DNA of 28,635 nt, from NCBI GenBank assembly GCA_003118195.1, contig BEXV01000216.1, positions 280,198-308,832 on the forward strand, given 5' to 3'. This DNA comes from Hemicentrotus pulcherrimus (Eukaryota > Echinodermata > Echinoidea > Camarodonta > Strongylocentrotidae). The position numbers and the translations under genes were made by a program. This document shows positions 20,484 through 28,635 of the stretch, in pieces. Positions within the stretch are counted from its first letter, which is position 1. Each line of letters begins with the position of its first letter. The notes under the pieces are model-generated. The model did no database searches. It saw nothing but the letters and a program-made list of their open reading frames with translations, and was not told where the DNA came from.

Positions 20484-21978
20484 GTTCATACACATTTTTC
20501 TCCACCAGATAATAATAATAATGAGTCACGTTATCAAGACAGCTGTTTGTGTCAATAATTATTCTTTAAAATTCGAGGTTCAAGTCAGGAGGGCTTAAAG
20601 CGAAATTCCGGAGCAAGATACACAAGTGTTGTGCATGTATTACTAGTCATATGGAGTTAAAGACGTTTAACTCTTTAGGGGTGTCAGACAGTGGAAATCT
20701 GTGAAGATAAAAGCTCTCATGTGATCGGACGGGGTTTTAATTATGTGGCGGTTCTATAATTTGGTGTCCCCAATTAGTTTCCGCATCAAGCTGCGAAAGC
20801 AACGAAACCACAGAGTATTGTCGAATTCCTGCTGTGATATCTGCATAAAACCACGACCATGCCTGTCATGCAGCAAGCAGAGTTTGACACTAAGAAAGTA
20901 TTTTAGTGCCGTCTTTTAAACTGTATAGGCCTAAAACACTTTTTGATGTGATTTCTTTACTTTTTTTTTCGTGTGGAATCTCTGAACACTTGTCTTTTTA
21001 ATCCCGTTTTTTTTTTAATGTTCGCGTCGATTATTCATCCCTATTTTTGTGATTCCTTAATATACGAAATAAAAGATTACCACATGAAAGAAACCAAAAA
21101 GAAAGATAGAATTATGAAATTATGCAGATGTAGATAAAGTGAAACACAACGGTTTCTATTAGGCCTACTACCATGATTACGGAGGAGTAACAGTGAGCCA
21201 TTTACTTTCTTTACAAGGCATCCACGAAAAGCTTTACATTATTTAAATACATAATTTACCATTTTCAAAACAAATTTGAAACTTTTTTTTCTTAGTACCA
21301 AGGTTGTCTGTAGACTGAAATAACACAAAGAATGATGGCTCTTTGCAATAATAATTATAGGCATATTCCTTTTGGGCTACTATATAATTTAGTTTTGATA
21401 TTTTTGAGAGAACCCTCTCCCCACCCCTTCTCATGCCAGGCCCCTGTTTGCTCCCAGGTGAAACAGTGGTCACTGGGTCCCCAAGCACGTGGTAGACGTT
21501 CAAATTTAATATTTCAGCTCAATTTAAGCGCGTGAAAATCATGTTCTGCGGAGGATATTTTCTCTCTGCTTAAATGAAAGAACGGCATGAGGGAAAAGTG
21601 ATACTTCCGTGCTCAGAAAATTAGATTCATATCCTCTAAAGTAAAGCACGGGATTGGGAAGAAAGGTGTGTACCTCAAATACCGCGTGCTATTTCACGTG
21701 CCATTTCGATATTTTTAGTCAAATGGTTGATGCAAAAGTTTTTGCCAGTTTTTGGATAGATTATATAAAGGGCCTATATTACTTTGATGCAAACAAGCTA
21801 CGATGTGAATAAAAATAGTGCGATTGTAACTATTTCTGCTGTATTGTATTGTTTTATTAACGCGATCAAGTTCAACAAAAGAAGTTAAGTCAATGATTTT
21901 TTTGCAGTACAATGAAGTGTGATGATTGTGTTCTTGAGAAATGATATCATTTTTTGTTGTCCTTTTTTAATAATTCAG

Positions 21979-22061
21979 GTCGCCATCTCCATCATTGTAT
22001 CTAAATTCGCCTATATGCACGGCCGCTATGGTGTGGACACTATCTTCGAGATCAAAACAGG
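21979..22061 (+). CDS. SLC26-like: SLC26-like exon 7: TM8 region
   Basis: Codes residues 477-503 plus two bases of Gly504. It reads VAISIIVSKFAYMHGRYGVD then TIFEIKTG, matching the family pattern VA..T.VS......YGV...G.IPTGFP with divergence at the end. Its 83 bp equals, from memory, exon 8 of vertebrate SLC26A4. Donor is GTATGG; acceptor is TAATTCAG. Confidence 0.94.
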
Positions 22062-22389
22062 GTATGGTTAATCATTGCATAGATATTGTAAATTTCATCA
22101 TGAATTGTCTTTGGAGGGCTTGAAATTTTAACGAATTTATGATTAATCTCACTCACACACTTACACATTTGAATTTCTCCCGGTAATTTCATAATCATTG
22201 TCGATTACTTTGTTTGTTGGTTGGTTGAAATTCTGTTTGTCTCATTGGCAAACTAAAAAATCTATGAAATCGGGAAAGCGACACCGCCAACCTAGTGATG
22301 ATTTATTGACCTTTTCTATCGCTGAACAATGTGTAAATATAATATCTGTAGTAATAAACCGTCGATATAATTTCTTTGTTACATTTCAG
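22062..22389 (+). other. Intron 7
   Basis: The 328-bp phase-2 intron ends in TACATTTCAG. No features recognised. Confidence 0.85.
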
Positions 22390-22543
22390 TTTCCCTGCCC
22401 CACGTATCCCAAGCATGTTTGGCACTCTCTTCGGTTCGCTGATCGGCGACAGTTTCGCCATCGCCATCGTCGCCTTCGCCTTGTCCGTGTCGCTCTCCAA
22501 GACCTTCGCTACCAGGAACAACTACGAAATCGACGCTAACCAG
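22390..22543 (+). CDS. SLC26-like: SLC26-like exon 8: TM9 and amphipathic segment
   Basis: Codes residues 504-555. It reads FPAPRIPSMFGTLFGSLIGD then SFAIAIVAFALSVSLSKTFA and TRNNYEIDANQ. The pattern (D)..AIAIV.F..S.S..KTFA....Y.ID.NQE is one of the best-conserved stretches in SLC26. The Arg-Asn-Asn before Tyr-Glu-Ile replaces the more usual Lys-His-Gly. At 154 bp it is two codons longer than the 148 bp I recall for vertebrate SLC26A4. The coding sequence is markedly richer in C than its introns. Donor is GTAAAA. Confidence 0.97.
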
Positions 22544-23694
22544 GTAAAACGAAAGTTACTAAAAGTGATAACCAGTGATGGGTCCATGATTCAAGGCCCT
22601 CGATTTCGAAATTCCTCTAAAAACTATAAAATGAATAAGAATTTTGTCAACATTTTCCAGGTGCCTTTGGGTATGAGATTTGCCTAAGAGCACATACAGG
22701 GGGCACATTTCTTTGTTGTACTCGATGTGTACTTCAGCTTACTGTGTTTTGCCTGGGGGCACGTGATCCTTCCCCTGTAATCTTATGGGTCTGCCAGTGC
22801 ACAATCGAAGAGATAGATACATAAGCACAGATAATTAAGACAAATATCAATAGAACGTCATGACTATAAAGCTATACTAGGTAAACAAAATACTAGCAAG
22901 GGAAGTAGCAAAAATAAGAACAATTAATTTACTTAATTAGAGGAAATCAATTCGTCAGTTCTATTGCGTATAAAAAGTCATCTAGACGAATGATCTAGAC
23001 ATAATTGCTCTTGGGTCATTATCCTGTACAATTTCGAATTCCAATATAAACCCCACGTTCTGACCTTAAACCTAACCAGAAATCCCAAAATCTTTGACGA
23101 AATAAAGCCTTGAGCAGTCACCATAAAACAAAGACGAAAATGCACCGTCATCATCGTCATAAACCACTGTACATTCCCATGTTTCTTGATGCCACATATT
23201 TCTTCACAACAATGCCTCCAGAAATAGACATAAAATAAAAATGGATCACGTGACACAGTCCTATCCAAATCAAGCTCTTACAATGGTATCATCTTTCAAT
23301 TCGCTCCCGGTTTCTCAATTATTCCAATTTCCTTTTCTCTGTGAGCAATTTAGTGAATATTTCATGAGTCACGTTCAGGATAGCTTTTGAACTATTCTAG
23401 GCAACTCCAAAACACAATGCGATGAGCTGATAAAGTAGCACTTACCATTGCGAAAACAATATTTTCTTTGTAGAAACTTTTATCAAGTTTCCGAAATCTA
23501 TTCAATGATTAACCACCCCCCTCCCCCCCTTGTCAAAGTGAGATTTTGAACCATGAACTTCTTCGATAGTTTCATGAAATCCTTTTGAAATTCATAACAA
23601 AAAATAAACTTTAATAAACTGGCGTTTAAAAATGTTTTAAAAAAGAGTTATAACCGATTAAATTTTCAACATTTTGTTTAATTAACCTGAACAG
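22544..23694 (+). other. Intron 8
   Basis: The 1151-bp phase-0 intron is AT-rich, with a short C run at 23515-23528. The acceptor follows AATTAACCTGAACAG, a poor polypyrimidine tract. The open frames seen on either strand show no family features. Confidence 0.85.
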
Positions 23695-23808
23695 GAAATG
23701 TTGTCATATGGAGTCTCAAACATTGTCTCATCGTTCTTCCATTGTTTTGTCTGCTGTGGAGCTCTTGCTCGTACATCCATACAAGAAGCTGTAGGAGGAA
23801 AGACACAG
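23695..23808 (+). CDS. SLC26-like: SLC26-like exon 9: TM10 with anion-site Ala-Arg
   Basis: Codes residues 556-593. It reads EMLSYGVSNIVSSFFHCFVC then CGALARTSIQEAVGGKTQ. It corresponds to TM10, whose helix start binds the anion: prestin Ser398-Arg399 aligns with Ala580-Arg581 here. The Arg is kept but the Ser is replaced by Ala. Three Cys (572, 575, 576) just before the site are also unusual. The GGKTQ ending is diagnostic of the family. At 114 bp it equals, from memory, the matching vertebrate SLC26A4 exon. Donor is GTATTT. Confidence 0.96.
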
Positions 23809-24149
23809 GTATTTAATATTCCCAGCTTATATCATCACAATTATAAAATAATTTATGTAATCTAAAAACAAGTTGAATCAAATTATCGCTTTTTTTTTAT
23901 TAAAAAAAAATAAAAAAATCAGTGAATCGAAAAATACTATCAAATCATTATAATGTCTTAAATGTCACTTTTACACCCTTTAAGTTTTAAAAGAGAATTC
24001 AAATAAATACTAACGGGTATCTCCAATTCTGTCTGTTTGAATCAATACCGTGTTTGGATACGAAGTTGGCGATTGCCAGACCATAAGTAAAAAGATAACA
24101 TAAAAAATAATAATGCTGAACCACAATTCCATGTTTCTCTCTTTTTCAG
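23809..24149 (+). other. Intron 9
   Basis: The 341-bp phase-0 intron includes a T9/A9 self-complementary stretch (23890-23918) and ends in a strong CTCTTTTTCAG acceptor. Confidence 0.85.
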
Positions 24150-24227
24150 ATCGTAACCCTGGTTTCATCTACTATGGTCATGTTGGTGTTGCTCTTCATG
24201 GCTCCATGGTTCGAACCTCTGCCTAAG
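24150..24227 (+). CDS. SLC26-like: SLC26-like exon 10: TM11
   Basis: Codes residues 594-619. It reads IVTLVSSTMVMLVLLFMAPW then FEPLPK, a hydrophobic helix ending in the family's F.PLPK motif. Its 78 bp equals, from memory, the matching vertebrate SLC26A4 exon. Donor is AAG|GTGAGT. The first 15-16 bases have a close copy at 24754 in the next intron. Confidence 0.95.
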
Positions 24228-24573
24228 GTGAGTAAATTCATACCAAAACATAGTGGCATAACCAGTGATATCTCATGGAAGGGGCGCTGACGACATAAGG
24301 GGTGGGGCTGCATATTTGAATATACACAATATTTGTTAAGTGTTCTATATATTTTAATGTGTTATCAATGCAATGTTATGCCATGTACGTTTTCCTCTGT
24401 AAATTGAACAATTTCAGCTTTTAGCTGCATGTCCGATGATTTTGATCTCAATAAACCAATACAATATAAATATTATGTGAATGAAACGCAGAAGAAAAAG
24501 GCCGCTGAATGGAGTGAGAGTGAAGACATTTTTTTTTCTTCATTGCCTTGCCCCATCACCATTTCTCTTTACA

Positions 24574-24634
24574 TTTCGTCATTCGATAGTGGAGGATGGA
24601 GGAGGGGGATGTGCCCCTTGCACCATTACCCTCG
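24574..24634 (+). repeat. Dispersed repeat segment shared with intron 2
   Basis: TTTCGTCATTCGAT is followed by GGAGG/GGGAGG purines and ATGTGCCC. The same order occurs at 11048-11088, in the same orientation, preceded in both cases by T/C-rich sequence. This suggests two old copies of one interspersed element. Confidence 0.55.
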
Positions 24635-24753
24635 AGGCTACGCTACTGCCAAGCTCTTCCAAATTTACCTGTACACCATTGTTGCGGCATTGTTGTGCTG
24701 CTGCTGGGCATTTACCAGACTGTGCTAAATAGATGACAAAAATCTATTTGCAG

Positions 24754-24785
24754 GTCGTTACCCTGGGTATAATCTATGGTCGTTA
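24754..24785 (+). pseudogene. Possible decayed duplicate of the start of exon 10
   Basis: CAG|GTCGTTACCCTGG (24751-24766) differs at two bases from the acceptor and start of exon 10, CAG|ATCGTAACCCTGG (24147-24162), and ATGGTC recurs a little further on in both. The rest has diverged and lost the hydrophobic helix; no donor follows before the real exon 11. It may be a relic of an exon duplication or a chance match. Confidence 0.3.
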
Positions 24786-24925
24786 TCTGAAAATATGTGC
24801 ACCACCTCAATTAGTCACTCATCCTTTAACAGAGAATCAAAGATTATATAATAACGATTTTGAAACATTTTTTAATAATTATAAACTGTATAACAAATAT
24901 CATAATTTGTTTTGTTTTGTTCCAG

Positions 24926-25021
24926 TCTGTGCTGGCAGCCATCATCTGTGCTGGTCTAAAAGGCATGTTCCTGCAATTCAGGGATCTGCATTTCTTGTTC
25001 CGATATTCCAAATACGATTTC
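24926..25021 (+). CDS. SLC26-like: SLC26-like exon 11: TM12 and cytosolic loop
   Basis: Codes residues 620-651. It reads SVLAAIICAGLKGMFLQFRD then LHFLFRYSKYDF, matching the family pattern VLAAII...LKGM..QF.DL..L.R..K.D. Its 96 bp equals, from memory, the matching vertebrate SLC26A4 exon. Donor is GTAAGT. Confidence 0.97.
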
Positions 25022-25503
25022 GTAAGTATTTTTTCTGAAATATTAAGCCTATCGTATTCAAAGATAATAATTTTAGTTTAGATTTGATACTTTCAATTTT
25101 GTAAATAAATGAGATAATAAGATAAAATGTATGTTGCATAAATCACATTATCTTTATTCTCAGTTCAGATGTTGAATTTTGAACTGTATCGAAAAGAAAG
25201 CAATGTTAAAAAAGACTTTTCAAAGTAAATTTGTCATACTCTATTGATAACGACGTTGCGATATAAAAGTTGATAAGTGGTTCATAATCATGTTCTTGAT
25301 ATTTCAAATAACGGAAAATAACTATCCACATCAAACTGATCAATTCTACGATTTTTTTTATAAACGAAAATCAATTTCAGGTTGAAGACATATTGATTTT
25401 GCAAAATGGTTGACAGAAAATCAATTATTGAAGAAAAAACAAACAGAAAGGTCAAACTTTACCCCCTCCTCCCTCCAAAATCCCCCAAATAATGTCTCTA
25501 CAG
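25022..25503 (+). other. Intron 11
   Basis: The 482-bp phase-0 AT-rich intron ends in ATGTCTCTACAG. No features recognised. Confidence 0.85.
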
Positions 25504-25680
25504 ATAATCTGGGTATCTACCTGGGCCGCTGTGGTCTTCATCGGAGTCGATCTCGGTCTCGGAGTCGGCGTCATCGTCGCCCTCTTCGTCACCGTGGTCA
25601 GAACACAAACACCACACTTCTCCACCAGGGGTAACGTCAACGGAACCGAACTCTACAAGAACATCAAGCGATACCCAAAT
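25504..25680 (+). CDS. SLC26-like: SLC26-like exon 12: last membrane helices and link to STAS
   Basis: Codes residues 652-710. It reads IIWVSTWAAVVFIGVDLGLG then VGVIVALFVTVVRTQTP and a linker containing GNVNGTELYKNIKRYPN. The (D)LGL..GV......V.RTQ.P...G...GTE.Y.... sequence is typical of the A3/A4/A5/A6 type and leads into STAS. At 177 bp it equals the sum of two vertebrate SLC26A4 exons that I recall as 107 and 70 bp, so an intron was lost here or gained there. Donor is GTAAGA. Confidence 0.97.
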
Positions 25681-26741
25681 GTAAGACATCTTGTCAATAA
25701 TTGTCATCTTGTCTTTATCAATTTACCTCATTTCTGTATAAGAACAAGAATTGAACACTACGCTTCTAGCTTGCATAGCAATACACCCTAAAACATTTAT
25801 CGCCGATTTATATATGAGATAGAGAATTTTTTTGGGGTCCAAATGTGTAATATTGGATGAGGTTTAAACTGCCATGTCACAAATTGAATACTTAAGAGAA
25901 TGATACAAAACGTTTGACCTATATTCTGAAAAGCGCCGACTCTAACTCTCAAATACAAATAATTATATGCACCATTAGTTTTCTCCCCCTCTCTTTACGG
26001 CTTCCCACCTCTCTTCTTTACCCCTCCCCCTTTCGTCGACCCTCTTCCTACTTCTCTCTCATGCAGTCTCACTTCTGCTTTCTCACTTTATCGTTAATTG
26101 GATCAGAATCGCACTTTTTATATATTTTGAACCATCCATACCCTTGCTTTGTATGGAAAATGTATCCCTAACATGATCGTTATGACGAATGCAAAACAAT
26201 ATGAGGATTATCTCGATCCCTTCCTCTAGCATTGTTCTCCTTTTTGTAATCTTTCCGTATCAGATGAATAACAGAACTGTTTTTTTTTTTGGACGATACT
26301 CAAGACGACAAGAATAGTTATTTTAGTTTGATCCAGTCGTGATAGTACAGTGATATTGGGTGTAGATAGTGTTCTTAGTTAATGATCTACATTTAATTCC
26401 TCTCTTCCTCCCTTCCTCCCTCCTTCACGCCCCTTTCCCTCTCCCCTCTCTCTCCCCCCTCTCTCTCTTTCTCTATCTCCATTTCATTTAAATTCTCTAA
26501 AATGAAATAAATAATATTATCAGAAAATTAAATGAAAATTATGATTTAACCAAAAAAAAAATAATAAAAAAGTGAACGATGCATAATCTTGTATTTCAAA
26601 TAACATCATCAGACAACATTGTTCAATTTTCTTTTCACTATCTCTTTATAAATGGAAACAAATAACTCGTTTAAATAATTTCCCGATGTGTTTGGGAAAG
26701 TGGTCATCAGTATAGTATTGCTTCTTTCTATTTCAATACAG
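25681..26741 (+). other. Intron 12
   Basis: The 1061-bp phase-0 intron holds a C/T-rich tract (26398-26479) and A-rich sequence after it. Acceptor is TTTCAATACAG. An in-frame open stretch begins at 26688, before the acceptor, but the sequence there is not family-like. Confidence 0.85.
26398..26479. repeat. Pyrimidine tract (CCTT)n/(CT)n
   Basis: C/T-only for most of 80 bp, with CTCC and CTCTCT units, 260 bp before exon 13. Confidence 0.85.
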
Positions 26742-26963
26742 GCCAAGGAGTACGACCAAGTAAAGATCGTCCAGATGCAAGGCTCACTCTACTTTGCCAA
26801 TGCCGAGATGTTCCGCAATCATGTCTACGATGCCGTGGGCATCAACCCGGTCAAAGTCCTGGTCAAGATCCAGAAAGCCCAGGCTAAAGACAAGAAGATC
26901 AAGAAGAAAACGGAAAACGACGACATACCCATTGACATCATTGAACTGACCGGTGCCAACGAG
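26742..26963 (+). CDS. SLC26-like: SLC26-like exon 13: first half of STAS domain and intervening segment
   Basis: Codes residues 711-784. It reads AKEYDQVKIVQMQGSLYFAN then AEMFRNHVYDAVGINPVKVL, the first STAS strands and helix (VKI....SLYFAN...F...). After VKIQKAQ comes a basic-acidic run KDKKIKKKTENDD (759-771), the variable intervening sequence that separates the two halves of SLC26 STAS domains; at roughly 35-40 residues it is shorter than the intervening segment I recall in vertebrate pendrin or prestin. One exon here covers what vertebrate genes split among several. Donor is GTATGG. Confidence 0.95.
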
Positions 26964-27631
26964 GTATGGCCAAAGTCTTGTGACATCATTTTGTCTTGTA
27001 ACAAACCAGGGCCCGTCTTACAAAGAGTTGATATCAATCGCAATTTATTTGTGACTGGTATCAATCGCGACTATGTTTATAAGAGATAGAAGTCTGAAAA
27101 CTTGCGATTGATTGGTGGACTTGCGATTGATTTGGATCGATCGCACCTCTTTGTAAGACGGGGTCCAGTTTATTCGAATTCTCATTATCTCTTTTAAGGA
27201 GAGTTTAATTAATCATTTACGAAATGGAAAGAGAGAAACAAAATCATTGACAATTTTGAGTTCGTGTTTTTTGTTTGAAGTACATCGTAAGAATGTTGTA
27301 ATAATTAATTCTTGAGCACTAAAGACTCTTGATGGGCAAAGCGGAGTTAAATTTAACATCACTATTTTCGTTACAGAATGGCACTTATCGGAGCATTTTG
27401 TAATTTTCATTCACATTGGTTTATTTCAACCATTTTTGTGTGGGTGGGGGCCTTATAATATGAGGATTAAATATACAAAAAAAATCATTTCTAATTTGAG
27501 GAGGCAGATCCGATCGACCTCCAGAAAAGTCTGAACTGCTCTGGATTAACCTGTATGGAATCTTAATCATAGGCAATGTGTACCTAATGGTGTCTATACT
27601 AACTATTCAACCCCCTCCCTCCCCCTCACAG
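26964..27631 (+). other. Intron 13
   Basis: The 668-bp phase-0 intron has a short inverted-repeat element (27007-27168) starting 43 bp after the donor. Acceptor is the strong pyrimidine tract CCCTCCCTCCCCCTCACAG. Confidence 0.85.
27007..27168. mobile_element. MITE-like element with terminal inverted repeats
   Basis: The ends are inverted copies: CAGGGCCCGTCTTACAAAGA at the left and, read on the other strand, CTGGACCCCGTCTTACAAAG at the right. The shared core CCGTCTTACAAAGAG is perfect. Further in, ATCAATCGCRA occurs twice on the left and its reverse complement TTGCGATTGAT twice on the right. Total length is 162 bp with no coding capacity. CAGGG ends resemble hAT-type elements, but the 8-bp flanks (TAACAAAC and TTTATTCG) do not match, so no target-site duplication is visible. 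Confidence 0.8.
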
Positions 27632-27785
27632 GAGCAAGTCCGAACTCAGAACTTGAAGATCAGAGCTGTCATCATCGACTGCAGTCACTTCGGCTTCGTT
27701 GACTCGATGGGAGCGAAGACAATGGCATCCTTAGTCAAAGACTACAAAGCTGTTGGCGTGTGTGTTGTGATGACTGGCTGCTCAG
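27632..27785 (+). CDS. SLC26-like: SLC26-like exon 14: second half of STAS domain
   Basis: Codes residues 785-835 plus the first base of Asp836. It reads IRAVIIDCSHFGFVDSMGAK (794-813), the core STAS motif (hydrophobic strand, Asp, then F.D..G...L at the start of the next helix), then TMASLVKDYKAVGVCVVMTG and CS. The family's usual YLAGCS appears as VMTGCS. In other SLC26 proteins this domain mediates partner binding and dimer contacts. Donor is G|GTTAGT. Confidence 0.97.
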
Positions 27786-28250
27786 GTTAGTAAGATAACA
27801 TCTCCGAGAAAATACAAAAAACATTCAAATTCCCTCAATTTCCAAGTAAACTAAGGGCTCGGATTGGCCTTTAAAAGCCTTCTCCAAACCCACACATCTG
27901 ATTGACCAAATAATGAAAATGGTCATCTCCTCATTTGTAATTTGATTTATTTATCAAATGTCATTCTCATTGGAGGATTTAATTTCATTCTTATTGTTCA
28001 TACTCCTCTTTTGAAAAGGACGAACAAAATTGAAGCTCATAGCAAATGGCAAAGCGAGTCCATGGAGGCCTTTTTCATTGCCTCGTATAACATTTAGTTC
28101 TAACAATCATATCTACCAAAATATTGTATGAAACACTAAGTTGATTTTACAAATCTAGAAACTTCAACTAAAATTATTATTTGAATCTCAGTTCATACGT
28201 AAGATGGATCGAATCTAATCAAATGTTTGATTCAATTTATTAACCTCCAG
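27786..28250 (+). other. Intron 14
   Basis: The 465-bp phase-1 intron ends in TTAACCTCCAG. AT-rich; no features recognised. Confidence 0.85.
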
Positions 28251-28354
28251 ATCATGTGATGACATCTTTATCCTGCTTAAGTACGATAAAGAAAGAGCTA
28301 TTCTATATGACCGTTCACGACGCCTGGCTATCACTTCAGAATATCCGACTACAG
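28251..28354 (+). CDS. SLC26-like: SLC26-like exon 15: end of STAS domain, gene continues
   Basis: Codes residues 836-870 and ends in phase 0. It reads DHVMTSLSCLSTIKKELFYM then TVHDAWLSLQNIRLQ. KELFYMTVHDAWLSLQ matches the family's final STAS helix (.E.LF.SIHDAVL..Q). The residues before it lack the usual NR.FF of prestin-type proteins. CAG|GTAAGC is a strong donor, so one or more further exons with the C-terminal tail (and any PDZ-binding end) lie past the window. Reading through the donor would instead stop after 11 residues at TAA 28386-28388; I judge this unlikely. Confidence 0.93.
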
Positions 28355-28635
28355 GTAAGCCTGCTTCTCATTCTCTTTGACGTATAATTAACAGATGAAA
28401 TGAGTCGTTAAGATGGGTTAAGCGGGACTGCGCTACTTGTTACTACTTGCGCCCTCTATATAGCATACGATGCCTAAGCGGAACCCGTTGGTCCCCCATG
28501 ATCCCCTCTATCTTATGTTAATTGAGAGCTGATTTGATGAGATAACCACCTGTCAGTGACCACCTGTCAGTGACCATGCATGGATGTCTAATCCCTCCTG
28601 ACCAAACTAGTGCAGATAGACTTTGTATTAAGAGG
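28355..28635 (+). other. Start of intron 15 (incomplete)
   Basis: 281 bp are visible, with no further exon recognised. It includes a 14-bp tandem duplication CCACCTGTCAGTGA (28546-28573) and a GC-richer patch near 28420-28500. Confidence 0.75.

Larger units (their letters stand above)
17759..21978 (+). other. Intron 6 (4.2 kb)
   Basis: Phase-0 intron, AT-rich. It includes the large inverted repeat at 18031-18848, a C run at 19936-19948, interlocked inverted repeats at 20091-20157, a pyrimidine tract at 20251-20483 and three of the four TAGGCCTA words in the window. A 111-codon frame at 18741-19073 without any recognised family is rejected as coding. Confidence 0.85.
24228..24925 (+). other. 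Intron 10
   Basis: The 698-bp phase-0 intron contains a dispersed-repeat segment (24574-24634) also represented in intron 2, followed by GC-richer sequence, and a possible decayed copy of the start of exon 10 at 24751-24785. Acceptor is TTTTGTTCCAG. Confidence 0.85.
1616..28354 (+). other. SLC26-like: Spliced gene span: SLC26/SulP anion transporter, 15 coding exons, 3' end missing
   Basis: The gene encodes a multi-pass membrane anion exchanger or channel of the SLC26 family (substrates in the family include chloride, bicarbonate, sulfate, iodide and oxalate). The joined exons give 870 residues: a Gly-rich/basic extension (1-165), the SLC26 N-terminal segment with IDRPVY (168-173), a SulP membrane domain (about 232-680) holding the full sulfate-transporter signature (260-281), and a STAS domain (about 711-870) with DCSHFGFVDSMGAKT and a terminal VHDA motif. 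Intron phases after exons 1-14 are 2,1,1,0,0,0,2,0,0,0,0,0,0,1, and every junction is GT-AG and restores frame. Family membership is close to certain. The substrate and paralogue are not determined; exon sizes and the STAS sequence suggest the A3/A4/A5/A6 group. The last exon(s), stop codon and 3' UTR are outside the window. Confidence 0.96.

Noticed and set aside
26688..27089. Continuous 133-codon frame around exon 13
   Set aside because: Only 26742-26963 is family-like; the left part precedes the acceptor and the right part runs into the MITE-like element.
28355..28388. Gene end by read-through to TAA in intron 15
   Set aside because: The donor CAG|GTAAGC is strong and the family normally has a further C-terminal tail.

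Overview
This is animal nuclear DNA, most likely from a sea urchin or a near relative. It holds one split gene on the + strand, with AT-rich introns, many microsatellites and runs of G, all-canonical GT-AG introns, and a locally frequent TAGGCCTA word. I infer an echinoderm from general texture and have not tested this. Nothing bacterial is present: no operons, Shine-Dalgarno sites, CRISPR or phage genes.

The gene encodes an SLC26-family anion transporter (SulP fold plus C-terminal STAS domain). I assembled 15 coding exons by hand at 1616-2223, 2876-3012, 12366-12476, 13255-13499, 14016-14189, 17606-17758, 21979-22061, 22390-22543, 23695-23808, 24150-24227, 24926-25021, 25504-25680, 26742-26963, 27632-27785 and 28251-28354. 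They join in frame over 2610 nt (870 residues) without a stop, and no domain piece known from the family is missing. The 3' end is missing: a good donor follows exon 15 and the final exon(s), stop and poly(A) site lie beyond the window. Exon 1 adds a roughly 165-residue Gly-rich and basic N-terminal extension to an otherwise ordinary SLC26 protein. Exon lengths and the protein both point to the SLC26A3/A4/A5/A6 side of the family; I could not assign a paralogue.

Layout: 1-1615 is 5' flank and untranslated leader, with a CpG-rich candidate promoter near 840-1040. Exons 1 and 2 are followed by a 9.35-kb intron 2 holding purine/G microsatellites, an 18-bp minisatellite and a GC-rich repeat patch. 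Exons 3-5 lie at 12.4-14.2 kb. Introns 5 and 6 (3.4 and 4.2 kb) each contain a structure bounded by inverted repeats. Exons 7-15 are closely packed from 22.0 to 28.35 kb, with a small terminal-inverted-repeat element just after exon 13 and an apparent decayed copy of the start of exon 10 inside intron 10.

The points most worth a second look are the poly-Gly extension with its overlapping 4-codon upstream ORF, Ala-Arg in place of Ser-Arg at the predicted anion site, three inverted-repeat elements not explained by the gene, and the exon-size match to vertebrate pendrin-like genes. I see no second gene that I can defend and no clearly new multi-gene system.
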